Source of the DNA: Chitinophaga barathri
GTDB taxonomy: Bacteria > Bacteroidota > Bacteroidia > Chitinophagales > Chitinophagaceae
Assembly: GCF_003807585.1 (NCBI RefSeq)
Contig: NZ_RMBX01000007.1
Location: forward strand, 124,001-188,000
Length of the DNA stretch: 64,000 nt
Reading direction: 5' to 3'
Part shown: positions 17,239 to 27,335 of the stretch, piece after piece
How the letters are laid out: the number at the start of each line of letters is the position of its first letter
Numbering within the stretch: the stretch's first letter is position 1
Notes under the pieces: generated by a model
The model's input: only the letters and a program-made list of their open reading frames with translations
What the model was told of the DNA's origin: nothing
Database searches by the model: none
Made by a program: the position numbers and the translations under genes

Positions 17239-18174
17239 ATGGATAACATTTTTTTGTATGTTATTATCGCACTAGTCGTCCTGATCGCCCTTTCATCGTT
17301 CGTAACGGTGCAACAGGGTACTATTGGCGTTACTACTATCTTCGGTAAATACAACCGCATCCTGTTTCCCGGTCTTAACTTCAAGATCCCGATCATCGAA
17401 AAGGTGTTCAAACGCATCTCTATCCAGAACCGCTCCGTGGAACTGGAATTCCAGGCCATTACCGTGGACCAGGCGAATGTGTACTTCAAAGCCATGCTTC
17501 TGTACTCGGTACTGAACCAGGAGGAGGAAACCATCAAAAACGTGGCCTTTAAGTTCATGGACGAACGCAGCTTCATGCAGGCCCTCATCCGCACCATCGA
17601 AGGTTCTATCAGGGGGTTTGTGGCCACCAAAAGGCAGTCTGAAGTGCTGGGCCTCCGCAAAGACATCACCGAACACGTAAAGGAACAGATCGATAACGGG
17701 CTGGAACAATGGGGTTTTCACCTGCAGGACCTCCAGATGAACGATATCACTTTCGACGATGCCATTATGCGCTCTATGGCGCAGGTGGTGGCTTCGAACA
17801 ACCTGAAGGCCGCGGCCGAAAACGAAGGCCAGGCGCTCCTGATCACCAAAACCAAAGCGGCCGAAGCGGATGGTAATGCCATCAAGATTGCGGCGGAAGC
17901 GGAAAGACAAGCCGCACAGCTGCGTGGCCAGGGCGTCGCGCTCTTCCGTGAAGAAGTGGCCAAAGGTATGACCATGGCTGCCAAAGAAATGCAGCAGGCG
18001 AACCTGGATACGTCCGTGATCCTGTTCAGCATGTGGGTGGAAGGTATCAAACACTTCTCCGAAAATTCAAAAGGCAATGTGATCTTCCTGGACGGTTCCT
18101 CTGAAGGCATGGAGAAATCCATGAAACAGCTTATGAGCCTGAACCAGCTGATGGAAGTGAAAAAACAGGGATAA
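17239..18174 (+). CDS. SPFH/band-7 membrane protein
   Basis: A 311-residue protein with one N-terminal membrane helix (LYVIIALVVLIALSSFVTV), an SPFH domain (about 25-200: GTIGVTTIFGKYNRILFPGL, SIQNRSVELEFQAITVDQ) and an Ala/Glu-rich coiled coil (about 195-250) followed by a C-terminal region. Such flotillin- or prohibitin-like proteins form large rings in the inner membrane. The start is set at 17239; the longer frame adds 11 residues that do not fit the membrane helix. It ends in a terminator shared with tadA. Confidence 0.9.
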   Translation: MDNIFLYVIIALVVLIALSSFVTVQQGTIGVTTIFGKYNRILFPGLNFKIPIIEKVFKRISIQNRSVELEFQAITVDQANVYFKAMLLYSVLNQEEETIKNVAFKFMDERSFMQALIRTIEGSIRGFVATKRQSEVLGLRKDITEHVKEQIDNGLEQWGFHLQDLQMNDITFDDAIMRSMAQVVASNNLKAAAENEGQALLITKTKAAEADGNAIKIAAEAERQAAQLRGQGVALFREEVAKGMTMAAKEMQQANLDTSVILFSMWVEGIKHFSENSKGNVIFLDGSSEGMEKSMKQLMSLNQLMEVKKQG

Positions 18175-18195
18175 CATCTGAAATACCGATAAATG

Positions 18196-18228
18196 AAAAG
18201 GGCAAAGCACACGCTTCGCCCTTTTTTT
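18196..18228. terminator. Bidirectional terminator between SPFH gene and tadA
   Basis: AAAAGGGC (18196-18203) and GCCC plus T run (18218-18228) form the base, with AAGC/GCTT extending the stem past one mismatch. It lies between convergent genes. Confidence 0.8.
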
Positions 18229-18245
18229 ATGCCGGTTACTTTTGT

Positions 18246-18686
18246 TTATTTCCTTCTCGCCTGGAAAAATGATTTCACCAGCTGAAGACTTTCTTCTCCG
18301 CAAAGCCCGCTTTCCAGTTTCGTTTTGGGGTGGAATGGGGAAACGGCGCCAGTCACCCGGCGGTAGCCGTTCTTTTCATCCGGCGCCGCATATACGATGC
18401 GGCCGATCTTGCTCCAGTACAAAGCGCCGGCGCACATCACACAAGGCTCCAGCGTCACGTACAGCGTAGCTTCCATCAGGTATTTGGAGCCGAGCGTATT
18501 AAACGCGGAGGTGAGCGCGATCATTTCGGCGTGTGCGGTGCAGTCGTTGAGCATTTCTACCTGGTTAAAGCCGCGGCCTATCACCTGGTCGTTCATCACC
18601 ACTACCGCCCCGATGGGCACTTCTCCTTTCTCCTGCGCTTTGCGGGCTTCTTTCAGCGCCTGCTGCATGAAATACTCATCGTTCAT
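18246..18686 (-). CDS. tadA: tRNA-specific adenosine deaminase-type nucleoside deaminase
   Basis: A 146-residue zinc deaminase: CTAHAEMIALTSA supplies the zinc His and catalytic Glu, and LEPCVMCAGALYWSKIGRIVY the two zinc Cys. TadA makes inosine at the wobble base of tRNA-Arg(ACG); a guanine-deaminase relative is the main alternative, but the PCVMCAGA and RIVYAA pattern suits TadA. Its ATG overlaps the ligA stop (TAATG), so it is translationally coupled to ligA, which lies upstream. Confidence 0.9.
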   Translation of the reverse strand: MNDEYFMQQALKEARKAQEKGEVPIGAVVVMNDQVIGRGFNQVEMLNDCTAHAEMIALTSAFNTLGSKYLMEATLYVTLEPCVMCAGALYWSKIGRIVYAAPDEKNGYRRVTGAVSPFHPKTKLESGLCGEESLQLVKSFFQARRK

Positions 18687-20779
18687 TATTGCACCATGTT
18701 TATGAATTCATCTTCGCTCAATATCTTGACGGTATTGATCTTTTTTGCTTTTTCGAGTTTGCTGCCGGCATCATCTCCCACGATCAGGTAGTTCAGTTTG
18801 CTGCTCACGCCGCTGAGGATTTTGCCGCCCTGCTGCTCCACCATGGCTTCCGCATCGCTGCGTTTGAGCTTGTGAAGGGTACCGGTGAACAGGAAAGTCT
18901 GCCCGCTGAGTGTGCCTTCCGCGGAGCGGGAGCCCGTGTTGCCTTTGAGGTTCAGGCCAAGCTCCTCCAGCTTTTGCAGCATGTGAATGTTGTCCTGGTT
19001 GAGGAAAAACTGTCTTACCGAGCCCGCCACTTTCGGCCCGATATCTTCCAGCGCCAGCAATTGTTCTTCCGTATAATCCGCAAGTTTCAGCAGGTGTTCC
19101 GTGGAATTGGCCAGCGTTTTTGCGGTGGTTTCTCCTACATATCGTATGCCCAGCCCGAAGATCAGCCTGTGCAACGGCTGGCTGCGAGAGGTTTCTATAG
19201 CGGACTGTAAATTGGAAATGGACTTAGGCCCAAAACCTTCCAGCTTGCTGATGGCTTCAAAATCAAGGGTGTAAATGCCCGGCACATCTTTCAGAAGACT
19301 GAGTGACCAGAACTTCCGTACGTTGCTTTCTCCCAGGCTGCGGATGTCCATCGCGTCTTTGCTCACAAAATGGATCATTCTTTCCACCACCTGCGCTTCG
19401 CAGTTGATGTTTACACAACGCCATACGCTCTCGCCTTCCGGCTTGAACAGGGGATCTTTACACACGGGACAGTTCTTCGGGAACACGATATCTTTTTCCT
19501 CGCCCGTACGCAGGTCCGCAATGGATTTTACGATATAGGGGATCACGTCTCCGGCTCTTTCCACCAGTACGCGGTCACCCAGCCGGAGGTCTTTTTCTTT
19601 GATCACATCTTCGTTAAAAAGGCTCAGGGAGCCTACGATCACGCCACCGATGGGCACAGGGTCTATCTTGCCCACGGGAGTGATGGAGCCGGTACGCCCC
19701 ACCTGGAATTCCACATCGCGGAGGATGCTGGTGGCCTGGCGGGCTTTGAATTTAAACGCGATCGCCCAGCGGGGGTGATGCGTGGTCATGCCCATCCTGT
19801 CCTGCAATTCGTAATCGTTCACTTTGATCACCATGCCGTCTATCTCGTACGGAAGATCATCGCGTTTGGTTTCGAAATCGAGGCAATGATCTATCACCGC
19901 CTGGATGCCTTTCACTACTTTCATCTCACGCGCGGGGCTTCTGAAGCCCAGCTGCCAGAGCATGGCCAGGGTATTGCTGTGCGTTTGTATGGCGGGTGGT
20001 TCGGCAATGCCGTCGTTCATGGTATGATAACTCATGTTGTACAGGAACGCTTCCAGCCCGCGTTTGGCTACTTCTTTCGGGTCCACGATACGCAGCGATC
20101 CGGAGGCCGCATTGCGCGGATTGGCAAGCGGGGGAAGGTTTTCCGCCGCGCGTTGTTCGTTCAGTTTGGCAAAGGTGGTTTTGTTGATCAGCACTTCGCC
20201 CCGCAGTTCTATCTGCTGGATGCCGTAGTCGGAAAACTTTGCGGACAAAGGAATGGAGCGTATCTGCCGGATGTTTGTGGTGATCTCGTCTCCCTGCACA
20301 CCGTCTCCCCTGGTGGCGCCGCGGGCCAGCAGATCGTTTTCATAAATGAGGGAAATGCTCGCGCCGTCGAACTTCGGTTCTATACAATATTCGATCTCTG
20401 CCAGTCCGCTGATCTCGCGGGCTTTGCGGTCCCAGTCTATCAGGTCGTCCGCATCGTAAGAGTTTTCGAGGCTGAGCATAGGCACCAGGTGCTGCACGGT
20501 GGGGAATACTTTGGTGAGCCCCTGGGCTACACGCTGGGTGGGGGAATCCGCCGAAACAAGTTCGGGATGCGTTTCTTCCAGCTTCTTCAGCTGTGAAAAA
20601 AGCTGGTCATATTCCTGGTCGCTCAGCACGGGATCGTCCTGGATATAATACCGCCAGTCGCTGTGGCGGATCACCTGGCGCAGCGATGCGGCGGTTTCTT
20701 CAGGCGAGCCCGGCGTTTTGCCGGACAACAATGATTTGGCCAGCGTGGCCAGTGATCTTTCAGTGTCTTTCGTATACAT
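18686..20779 (-). CDS. ligA: NAD-dependent DNA ligase
   Basis: A 697-residue enzyme joining nicks with NAD. Domains in order: Ia (about 30-90), adenylation domain with the Lys in KFDG near residue 136 and LRGEVLINK, OB fold, a four-Cys zinc finger (CPVCKDPLF ... CVNINCEAQ, about 420-445), helix-hairpin-helix repeats (about 460-600) and a C-terminal BRCT domain (GQTFLFTGTL to the end). Complete and of normal length. Transcribed away from the amidohydrolase gene; one base overlap with tadA downstream. Confidence 0.97.
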   Translation of the reverse strand: MYTKDTERSLATLAKSLLSGKTPGSPEETAASLRQVIRHSDWRYYIQDDPVLSDQEYDQLFSQLKKLEETHPELVSADSPTQRVAQGLTKVFPTVQHLVPMLSLENSYDADDLIDWDRKAREISGLAEIEYCIEPKFDGASISLIYENDLLARGATRGDGVQGDEITTNIRQIRSIPLSAKFSDYGIQQIELRGEVLINKTTFAKLNEQRAAENLPPLANPRNAASGSLRIVDPKEVAKRGLEAFLYNMSYHTMNDGIAEPPAIQTHSNTLAMLWQLGFRSPAREMKVVKGIQAVIDHCLDFETKRDDLPYEIDGMVIKVNDYELQDRMGMTTHHPRWAIAFKFKARQATSILRDVEFQVGRTGSITPVGKIDPVPIGGVIVGSLSLFNEDVIKEKDLRLGDRVLVERAGDVIPYIVKSIADLRTGEEKDIVFPKNCPVCKDPLFKPEGESVWRCVNINCEAQVVERMIHFVSKDAMDIRSLGESNVRKFWSLSLLKDVPGIYTLDFEAISKLEGFGPKSISNLQSAIETSRSQPLHRLIFGLGIRYVGETTAKTLANSTEHLLKLADYTEEQLLALEDIGPKVAGSVRQFFLNQDNIHMLQKLEELGLNLKGNTGSRSAEGTLSGQTFLFTGTLHKLKRSDAEAMVEQQGGKILSGVSSKLNYLIVGDDAGSKLEKAKKINTVKILSEDEFINMVQ

Positions 20780-20851
20780 CGTGTATGAATAAAGTCAAAA
20801 GTCTGCCGTAAATTTAATCTTTAGTTGCCACGCACGTACAAATTTCCTGTT

Positions 20852-22489
20852 ATGAAACAAAGCCTTTATGTTGCCCTTTTTGTTACACTCTTATCCGCCT
20901 GTGCCCGGAAAGAAAAAGCCGATCTGATCGTTCATCATGCCGTGATCTACACCGCCGATTCGCTGAATACGGTGGCTGCCGCTATGGCCGTGAAGGACGG
21001 GAAGGTGATGGCCATTGGTACAAACGAGCTGATACAGGGGAAGTTCGAAGCGGATTCCGTAGTGGACGCCAAAGGGGCGGCCGTGTTCCCCGGCTTTAAC
21101 GATGCCCATGCCCACTTCTTCGGTTACGCAAATTCATTGCGCCGGGTGGACCTTGTAGGCGCCAAAAGCTGGGACGAAGTGGTGGGCCGTGTTCGGGACT
21201 TCGCGGCCAAACACCCGTCCGCGTGGGTGCTGGGCCGGGGCTGGGACCAGAATGACTGGGAGGTAAAAACCTTTCCTGACAAGTCGAAGCTGGACAGCCT
21301 GTTCCCCCATACGCCCGTTCTTCTTGAGCGCGTGGACGGGCATGCCTCCATTGCCAACCAGGCCGCGCTGGATGCGGCGGGCGTAAAGGCCGGGCAAACG
21401 CTCACCGGCGGCACGGTGGAAACCCGCAACGGCAAACTCACCGGGATACTGGTGGACAATGCGGACGAACTGGTGTCTTCCAAAATACCGGAAGCGCCCC
21501 TGGCAGAGATCATCGCCTCACTGGAAGCGGCTGAACGTAATTGTATCGCTGCCGGCATTACCAGCATTACAGACTGCGGGCTGAACCTGCCTGAAGTGCG
21601 CCTGTTCGACACGCTTTTTGCACAAAACAAACTGCACCTGCGCCTGAACGTGATGCTGAGCGACAATGAAGAGAACATCAGCTGGTTGCTGAAAAACGGG
21701 ATATACGAAAAGGACCGCCTGCTGGTACGCAGCATTAAGTTCTACGGGGACGGGGCTTCGGGCTCCCGCGGCGCCTGCCTGAAACATGATTATACGGACC
21801 GGCCGGGATGGAAAGGCTTCCTGCTGAAAGATGCCGCTTATTTTGCCGAAAAAGCCACGCTGCTGGCTAAATCCGACATCCAGATGTGCACGCATGCCAT
21901 CGGCGACTCCGCAAACAGTACGATCCTGAAGATATACGCCGACGTGCTCAAGGGTAAAAATGATAAACGCTGGCGGATAGAACACGCACAGGTGGTGGAT
22001 TCCATCGACTTTCACTGGTTCGGCGAAAACAATATCGTGCCTTCCGTGCAGCCCACACATGCCACGTCGGACATGTACTGGGCCGAAGACCGCCTGGGCC
22101 CGCAACGGGTGAAATACGCCTATGCTTTCCAGGACCTGCTGAGGCAGAATGGCTGGATACCGCTGGGCACGGACTTTCCGGTGGAGCACATCGATCCCCT
22201 GCGTACGTTTTACGCCGCTGTGGCCAGGAAAGACCAGGCAGGCTTTCCCGAAGGCGGATTTCAGCCGGAAAATGCCCTCAGCCGGGAAGATGCCCTGAAG
22301 GGCATGACCATCTGGGCGGCAAAGGCATCCTTTGAAGAAAACAGGAAAGGCAGCCTGGAACCCGGCAAGTTGGCGGATTTCGTGATACTGGACCAGGACA
22401 TCATGAAGGTGCCGGCAGAGAAAATTTTAGCAACTAAAGTTTTAGCAACTTATATTTACGGACAGGCGCACCACAGGGCAGGACTTTAG
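20852..22489 (+). CDS. YtcJ-type amidohydrolase lipoprotein
   Basis: A 545-residue amidohydrolase with a lipoprotein signal (LFVTLLSACARK, Cys near residue 17); the ATG at 20852 is chosen because it puts this signal at the N-terminus. Metal-site motifs: GFNDAHAHFFG (HxH), the central ERVDGHASIANQAAL and MCTHAIGDSANS, and PLGTDFPVEHIDPL with the late Asp. Family members hydrolyse N-substituted amino acids, amides or lactam-like substrates; the substrate is unknown here. Likely periplasmic. It is followed after 46 bases by the Nudix regulator, which may control it. Confidence 0.9.
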   Translation: MKQSLYVALFVTLLSACARKEKADLIVHHAVIYTADSLNTVAAAMAVKDGKVMAIGTNELIQGKFEADSVVDAKGAAVFPGFNDAHAHFFGYANSLRRVDLVGAKSWDEVVGRVRDFAAKHPSAWVLGRGWDQNDWEVKTFPDKSKLDSLFPHTPVLLERVDGHASIANQAALDAAGVKAGQTLTGGTVETRNGKLTGILVDNADELVSSKIPEAPLAEIIASLEAAERNCIAAGITSITDCGLNLPEVRLFDTLFAQNKLHLRLNVMLSDNEENISWLLKNGIYEKDRLLVRSIKFYGDGASGSRGACLKHDYTDRPGWKGFLLKDAAYFAEKATLLAKSDIQMCTHAIGDSANSTILKIYADVLKGKNDKRWRIEHAQVVDSIDFHWFGENNIVPSVQPTHATSDMYWAEDRLGPQRVKYAYAFQDLLRQNGWIPLGTDFPVEHIDPLRTFYAAVARKDQAGFPEGGFQPENALSREDALKGMTIWAAKASFEENRKGSLEPGKLADFVILDQDIMKVPAEKILATKVLATYIYGQAHHRAGL

Positions 22490-22535
22490 CGCGGACAGCA
22501 GCAGCCTTTTTCCTGACATTCCACGATATGCAAGT

Positions 22536-23240
22536 ATGTACACCAAAAACATCAACACCCATCTCACCGAGATCAAGGATTATTTTAAAGCGGCTATTTC
22601 CATAGACTGTGTCATTTTCGGGTTCGATGAAAACGAGCTGAAGGTATTGCTGATAGAATCCGATCTGAAAGAATACAAAGGGAAATGGTCATTGCTGGGA
22701 GATATCGTACACCCGGACGAGGACCTTGAAACCGCGGCCTACCGCGTGTTGCGGGAGCGTACCGGGCTGGAAGACGTATTTATGGAACAGGTGCAGGCCT
22801 TTGGCGGGCTCAACCGGCATCCTGCCGGAAGAGTGGTGACCATTGCCTATTATTCCCTGGTGAACATCCAGCATGCCGAATTAAAAACCCATCACAACGA
22901 ACTGCACTGGCATGCCGTAAAAGACATCCGGCAGATGGCTTTTGACCATAAGGACATCCTGGATACCTGTTACCAGCGGCTTCAGCATAAGGTACTGGAC
23001 CAGCCGGTGGGTTTTAACCTGCTGCCCAAGAAGTTTTCCCTCCGCGATCTGCAAAACCTCTACGAAGCCATCCTGGACGTAAAGCTGGACAGGAGGAACT
23101 TCCGGAAGAAGTTCTTCGCCATGGACTATCTCATTGACCTGAACGAAGAAGAGCAGGATGTAAGGCACCGCCCGGCCCGCCTGTATAAGTTTAACCAGGA
23201 TAAGTATAACCTCCAGCACAAAAAAAGCCTGGGTTTTTGA
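22536..23240 (+). CDS. NrtR/AraR-like Nudix-domain transcriptional regulator
   Basis: A 234-residue protein with an N-terminal Nudix fold (about 20-150) and a C-terminal winged-helix (about 155-230: FSLRDLQNLYEAIL, DRRNFRKKF). The Nudix box reads GDIVHPDEDLETAAYRVLRE then RTGL: the REUxEE core has RVLRER, losing key acidic residues, so it should bind rather than hydrolyse its ligand. In Bacteroidota such proteins (for example AraR-type) sense sugars or nucleotides and repress nearby genes. Target unknown. Confidence 0.88.
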   Translation: MYTKNINTHLTEIKDYFKAAISIDCVIFGFDENELKVLLIESDLKEYKGKWSLLGDIVHPDEDLETAAYRVLRERTGLEDVFMEQVQAFGGLNRHPAGRVVTIAYYSLVNIQHAELKTHHNELHWHAVKDIRQMAFDHKDILDTCYQRLQHKVLDQPVGFNLLPKKFSLRDLQNLYEAILDVKLDRRNFRKKFFAMDYLIDLNEEEQDVRHRPARLYKFNQDKYNLQHKKSLGF

Positions 23241-23527
23241 TAGGATTTTAACCTGTTCAATCAACCATTACTAAACGCCTAACTGCTTTGCCGTATGAGG
23301 TTTACCGCGTGCATGCCCAATACAGGCGGGGACTCCTTATTTAAGTATATTTTCAACAAGTAGCGGGAAAAAATTGTTTTTTAACAAAATATTAATTAAG
23401 ATTGTGTAAGATATACACACTAGCATTTTCGGGGTATATTATTAGTAGCCAGAGACCAGACATCTAATCGCAACATTCAAGAATTTTAAGGAACAGAAAA
23501 CCCAGTATACGCATACATATTTGCCAT

Positions 23528-23556
23528 TTTGCCACAAATGGCTTTACATAACTTTA
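23528..23556 (+). promoter_or_regulatory. Promoter of candidate small RNA, with overlapping palindrome
   Basis: TTTG (23528-23531), 17 bases, TAACTTTA (23549-23556). Across it lies the inverted repeat GCCATTT-N6-AAATGGC (23523-23542), which would make a fitting operator covering the -33 element. Confidence 0.45.
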
Positions 23557-23562
23557 TACATC

Positions 23563-23648
23563 GCATTTTATCAAATTCCACGTTATGACCTAGACACCAT
23601 CTGTCTTTATCTTAATGGGAACGATCTATTGGGTCGTTCCCATTTTTC
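23563..23648 (+). ncRNA. Candidate small RNA of about 85 nt
   Basis: The 577-base gap before icmF holds no plausible coding frame, but it contains a promoter-like pair and, about 60 bases on, a strong terminator. The transcript would run from about 23563 to the T run. I do not recognise an Rfam family; 6S RNA or an antisense-type regulator cannot be excluded. The rest of the gap (23241-23520 and 23650-23816) shows only AT-rich sequence with a small TGTGTA/TACACA hairpin near 23403. Confidence 0.4.
23614..23648 (+). terminator. Strong intrinsic terminator in the pre-icmF gap
   Basis: AATGGGAACGA (23614-23624) pairs perfectly with TCGTTCCCATT (23634-23644), nine-base loop, then T run. It is 374 bases after the Nudix regulator stop, so it more likely ends a separate transcript. 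Confidence 0.85.
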
Positions 23649-23816
23649 TTTCCAAATATCCATAAAGAACCGGTTGCAGTTAAAGAATTTCAAACGAATC
23701 GCATTATAACTTGCACCGATTCAAATATCCTCCCGGCCGCCGCCAGCAGTGCTATTTTCGTATCTTGCATGCTTGTCCGCCATATCCATGCGTATGGCGT
23801 TAAGCAGCTGAAAAAC

Positions 23817-26800
23817 ATGTCTTATACACCACAAAACAAGGTCCGTATTGTAACAGCGGCCGCCCTTTTTGACGGTCACGACGCGGCCATCAACATCATG
23901 CGCCGTATTATGCAAAGCACCGGCGCCGAAGTAATCCACCTCGGTCATAACCGCTCCGCGGCTGAAATTGTAGACTGCGCCGTGCAGGAAGATGCGCAGG
24001 GGATTGCCGTTACCTCTTACCAGGGCGGGCACATCGAGTTTTTTAAATACATGTATGACCTGCTGAAAGAGCGCGGCTGCGGCCATATCCGCATATTCGG
24101 CGGCGGCGGCGGCACCATCCTCCCGTCTGAAATAGAAGAGCTGCATGCCTATGGCATCACCCGCATCTATTCCCCGGACGATGGCCGTAAATTCGGCCTG
24201 GGCGGGATGATAGAAGATGTGATCAGGCAGTGTGATTTTGAAACGGTGAAGCAGGGCGAGTGGCTGCTGAACCCCGGCAAACTCACGCAGGACGATTCAC
24301 CGGAAATAGCCAAAGCCATTACCTACGCAGAGAACTTTGCGATGAACGGACAGCTGGAAGACCTGAAGATCATGGCTGCCCATAAAGCGCCTGTACTCGG
24401 CATCACCGGTACCGGCGGCGCGGGTAAAAGCAGTGTGACGGACGAGCTGGTACGCAGGTTCCTCAACGAATACGACAACCGCACTATTGCCGTGATCTCA
24501 GTGGACCCCTCCAAAAAGAAAACAGGCGGCGCCCTGCTCGGGGACCGCATCCGCATGAACAGTATCCATCACCCGAGGGCGTACATGCGCTCGCTGGCCA
24601 CGCGCGAAAGCGACAAAGCCATCAGCCTCCACATCCAGGAAGCGATCGATATCTGTAAAGCCGCGAAGTTTGATTTTATCATCCTCGAAACCTCCGGCAT
24701 CGGCCAGAGCGATACCGCCATCGTGGATTACTGCGATGTGTCCCTGTATGTGATGACGCCCGAATACGGCGCCGCTTCGCAGTTGGAAAAGATCAACATG
24801 CTGGATTATGCGGACCTGATCGCCATCAATAAATTCGATAAAGCCGGCGCGCTGGATGCCCTGCACGACGTACGCAAACAATACAAACGCAATAACGGCC
24901 TCTGGGAAGCGAAAGATGAAGACCTGCCGGTGGTAGGCACCATCGCTTCGCAGTTCAACGATCCTGGCGTGAACCAGTTGTTTGGCCGCCTGATGCACCT
25001 CATCGCGGAAAAAACAGAAGTGCTTTTCGGGGACGATAAGCCGGACAAACCGGTGACCGCCACTTCCACCAAATCGCTCATTATCCCTCCCGCTCGTGTC
25101 CGTTACCTTTCCGAGATCGTGACCAGCATAACAGACTACCGTGCGTGGGTGAACGAACAATGCGCCATTGCCACGCAATGGTACCAGGTGGAAGGCGTGC
25201 TGCAGGTGCCCGGTTTCAAACATGCCGATGAGCTGAAGAACATCAGCCAGCATCTGCAAACACAGCTCACACCGGAGAATAAAATACTGATCACCGGCTG
25301 GCCCGCTTTGCAGGAAAAATACAAAGCGGATCATTACGCTTTCCAGGTAAGAGATAAAACCATCAAACTGCCTTTGTTCTCCGAAAGTCTTTCCCACACC
25401 CGCATACCGAAGGTATCGCTGCCGCAGTACAAAGACTGGGGCGACATCCTGCGCTGGCAGCTGCTGGAAAACCTGCCGGGTGAATTCCCTTACGCGGCCG
25501 GCGTGTTCCCCCTGAAACGCGAAGGCGAAGACCCCACACGTATGTTCGCGGGAGAAGGCGGCCCGGAAAGGACCAATAAACGTTTTCACTACGTATCCGT
25601 GGATCAGCCAGCCAAGCGGCTTTCCACGGCATTTGACAGTGTGACGCTTTATGGCGAGGACCCCGCGTACCGCCCGGATATTTACGGCAAGATCGGTAAC
25701 TCGGGCGTGAGCATCGCTACAGTGGACGATGCCAAAAAGCTCTACAGCGGCTTCGATCTCTGCGATCCGAAAACGTCTGTATCCATGACCATCAATGGGC
25801 CCGCGCCCATCCTGCTGGCGTTTTTTATGAATGCCGCCATAGACCAGGAATGTGAGAAATACATTGCGCAGAACGGGCTGGAAGAAAAGGTGAGCGCTAT
25901 CATCAAAAAGAAATTCAAAGACCACCCGCTGCCGCATTACAGCGGTGGCCTGCCGCATGGCAATAACGGGCTGGGCCTCCGTCTGCTGGGCGTTTCCGGC
26001 AGCGATGTGCTGGAGCCGGAAGTATATGAAAAGATCAAAGCCTATGCGCTCAGCACCGTGCGCGGTACCGTACAGGCGGACATCCTGAAGGAAGACCAGG
26101 CGCAGAATACCTGCATCTTCTCCACGGAATTTGCGCTGAAGCTGATGGGCGATGTACAGGAATATTTCATCAACCGAAAGGTGCGCAACTTTTATTCGGT
26201 AAGCATTTCAGGTTATCATATTGCTGAAGCGGGCGCCAATCCTATCACGCAGCTGGCCTTTACGCTGGCGAACGGTTTCACTTACGTGGAGTATTACCTG
26301 AGCCGCGGCATGCACATCGATGACTTCGCACCGAACCTGTCCTTTTTCTTCAGCAACGGCATGGACCCCGAATATGCGGTGATAGGCCGCGTGGCAAGGA
26401 TCATCTGGGCAAAGGCCATCAAAAACAAATACAAAGGCAACGACCGCTCGCAGAAACTGAAATATCATATTCAGACATCGGGCCGCAGCCTGCACGCGCA
26501 GGAAATCGACTTCAACGATATCCGCACCACGCTGCAGGCGCTGTATGCCATTTACGACAACTGCAACTCCCTTCACACCAATGCATACGATGAAGCCATC
26601 ACTACTCCCACGGAAGAAAGCGTGCGCCGGGCGATGGCCATCCAGCTGATCATCAACAGGGAGCTGGGTACGGCGAAGAATGAAAACCCCAACCAGGGCA
26701 GCTTCTTCATCGACGAACTGACGGACCTGGTGGAAGAGGCCGTGCTGACAGAATTTAACCGTATCACGGAGCGCGGCGGCGTATTAGGCGCCATGGAAAG

Positions 26801-27161
26801 GATGTACCAGCGCAACAAGATCCAGGAAGAAAGCCTGTATTACGAATCGCTGAAACATTCCGGCGAGTTCCCGATCATTGGCGTGAATACTTTCCTCAAC
26901 AAAAACGGTTCCCCCACCGTCATCCCGGCGGAAGTGATCCGTTCCACGAAAGAGGAAAAAGAATTCCAGATCAATGCGCTCCAGGCGTTCCAGGAAAGGC
27001 ATGCGGACCAGCGCGCGGAGAAACTGAAAGCCTTGCAGGCGGTGGCGGTGCAAAACGGCAACCTGTTTGAAGAGCTGATGGAAACGGTGAAATATTGCAG
27101 CCTCGGGCAGATCACGCATGCCCTTTATGAAGTGGGCGGGCAGTACCGCAGGAATATGTAA
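23817..27161 (+). CDS. icmF: Fused isobutyryl-CoA mutase with G-protein chaperone (IcmF)
   Basis: A 1114-residue fusion enzyme. Residues about 5-140: coenzyme B12-binding domain with the DGHDAAIN cobalt-ligand motif and GGGGGTI. About 180-440: MeaB-like GTPase with [33 protein letters not shown] and NKFD. About 560-1090: acyl-CoA mutase TIM barrel ([39 protein letters not shown]). It interconverts isobutyryl-CoA and butyryl-CoA, or related branched acyl-CoAs, with a built-in reactivase. The start at MSYTPQNK is preferred to an upstream ATG, since a TATCTTGC box at 23761-23768 abuts that earlier ATG. Confidence 0.95.
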   Translation: MSYTPQNKVRIVTAAALFDGHDAAINIMRRIMQSTGAEVIHLGHNRSAAEIVDCAVQEDAQGIAVTSYQGGHIEFFKYMYDLLKERGCGHIRIFGGGGGTILPSEIEELHAYGITRIYSPDDGRKFGLGGMIEDVIRQCDFETVKQGEWLLNPGKLTQDDSPEIAKAITYAENFAMNGQLEDLKIMAAHKAPVLGITGTGGAGKSSVTDELVRRFLNEYDNRTIAVISVDPSKKKTGGALLGDRIRMNSIHHPRAYMRSLATRESDKAISLHIQEAIDICKAAKFDFIILETSGIGQSDTAIVDYCDVSLYVMTPEYGAASQLEKINMLDYADLIAINKFDKAGALDALHDVRKQYKRNNGLWEAKDEDLPVVGTIASQFNDPGVNQLFGRLMHLIAEKTEVLFGDDKPDKPVTATSTKSLIIPPARVRYLSEIVTSITDYRAWVNEQCAIATQWYQVEGVLQVPGFKHADELKNISQHLQTQLTPENKILITGWPALQEKYKADHYAFQVRDKTIKLPLFSESLSHTRIPKVSLPQYKDWGDILRWQLLENLPGEFPYAAGVFPLKREGEDPTRMFAGEGGPERTNKRFHYVSVDQPAKRLSTAFDSVTLYGEDPAYRPDIYGKIGNSGVSIATVDDAKKLYSGFDLCDPKTSVSMTINGPAPILLAFFMNAAIDQECEKYIAQNGLEEKVSAIIKKKFKDHPLPHYSGGLPHGNNGLGLRLLGVSGSDVLEPEVYEKIKAYALSTVRGTVQADILKEDQAQNTCIFSTEFALKLMGDVQEYFINRKVRNFYSVSISGYHIAEAGANPITQLAFTLANGFTYVEYYLSRGMHIDDFAPNLSFFFSNGMDPEYAVIGRVARIIWAKAIKNKYKGNDRSQKLKYHIQTSGRSLHAQEIDFNDIRTTLQALYAIYDNCNSLHTNAYDEAITTPTEESVRRAMAIQLIINRELGTAKNENPNQGSFFIDELTDLVEEAVLTEFNRITERGGVLGAMERMYQRNKIQEESLYYESLKHSGEFPIIGVNTFLNKNGSPTVIPAEVIRSTKEEKEFQINALQAFQERHADQRAEKLKALQAVAVQNGNLFEELMETVKYCSLGQITHALYEVGGQYRRNM

Positions 27162-27180
27162 AATAGCATGCTTCATAGGG

Positions 27181-27211
27181 AAGGGCTGGCTGCAAGGCCG
27201 GCCCTTTTGTT
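27181..27211 (+). terminator. Terminator after icmF
   Basis: AAGGGCTGGC (27181-27190) pairs with GCCGGCCCTT (27197-27206) with one G.T pair, then TTGTTTT. Its position argues against starting the next gene upstream at 27168. Confidence 0.8.
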
Positions 27212-27335
27212 TTCAGGTAGTGTAAGCCTTTCAAAAGTGACGCCGGGTTTGAGGAGGCGCGCATTTGATACCGCTTTTTATCAAGCCATAGGAAAATTCA
27301 TGCGACCGTTTTTCCATTTCACGTATCTTTCCGAT

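Noticed and set aside
19370..20596. 408-codon + strand frame across ligA
   Set aside because: Antisense shadow of a complete, conserved ligase.
23521..23709. 62-codon frame in the gap before icmF
   Set aside because: Begins at a non-ATG codon and spans the candidate promoter and a perfect terminator; the RNA interpretation fits better.
24498..25958. 486-codon - strand frame inside icmF
   Set aside because: Shadow of the mutase/GTPase coding sequence; no domain, promoter or terminator.
27168..27335. 56-codon N-terminal extension of the MutS-like protein
   Set aside because: The stretch contains the icmF terminator, and a promoter-like box lies just before the ATG at 27336.
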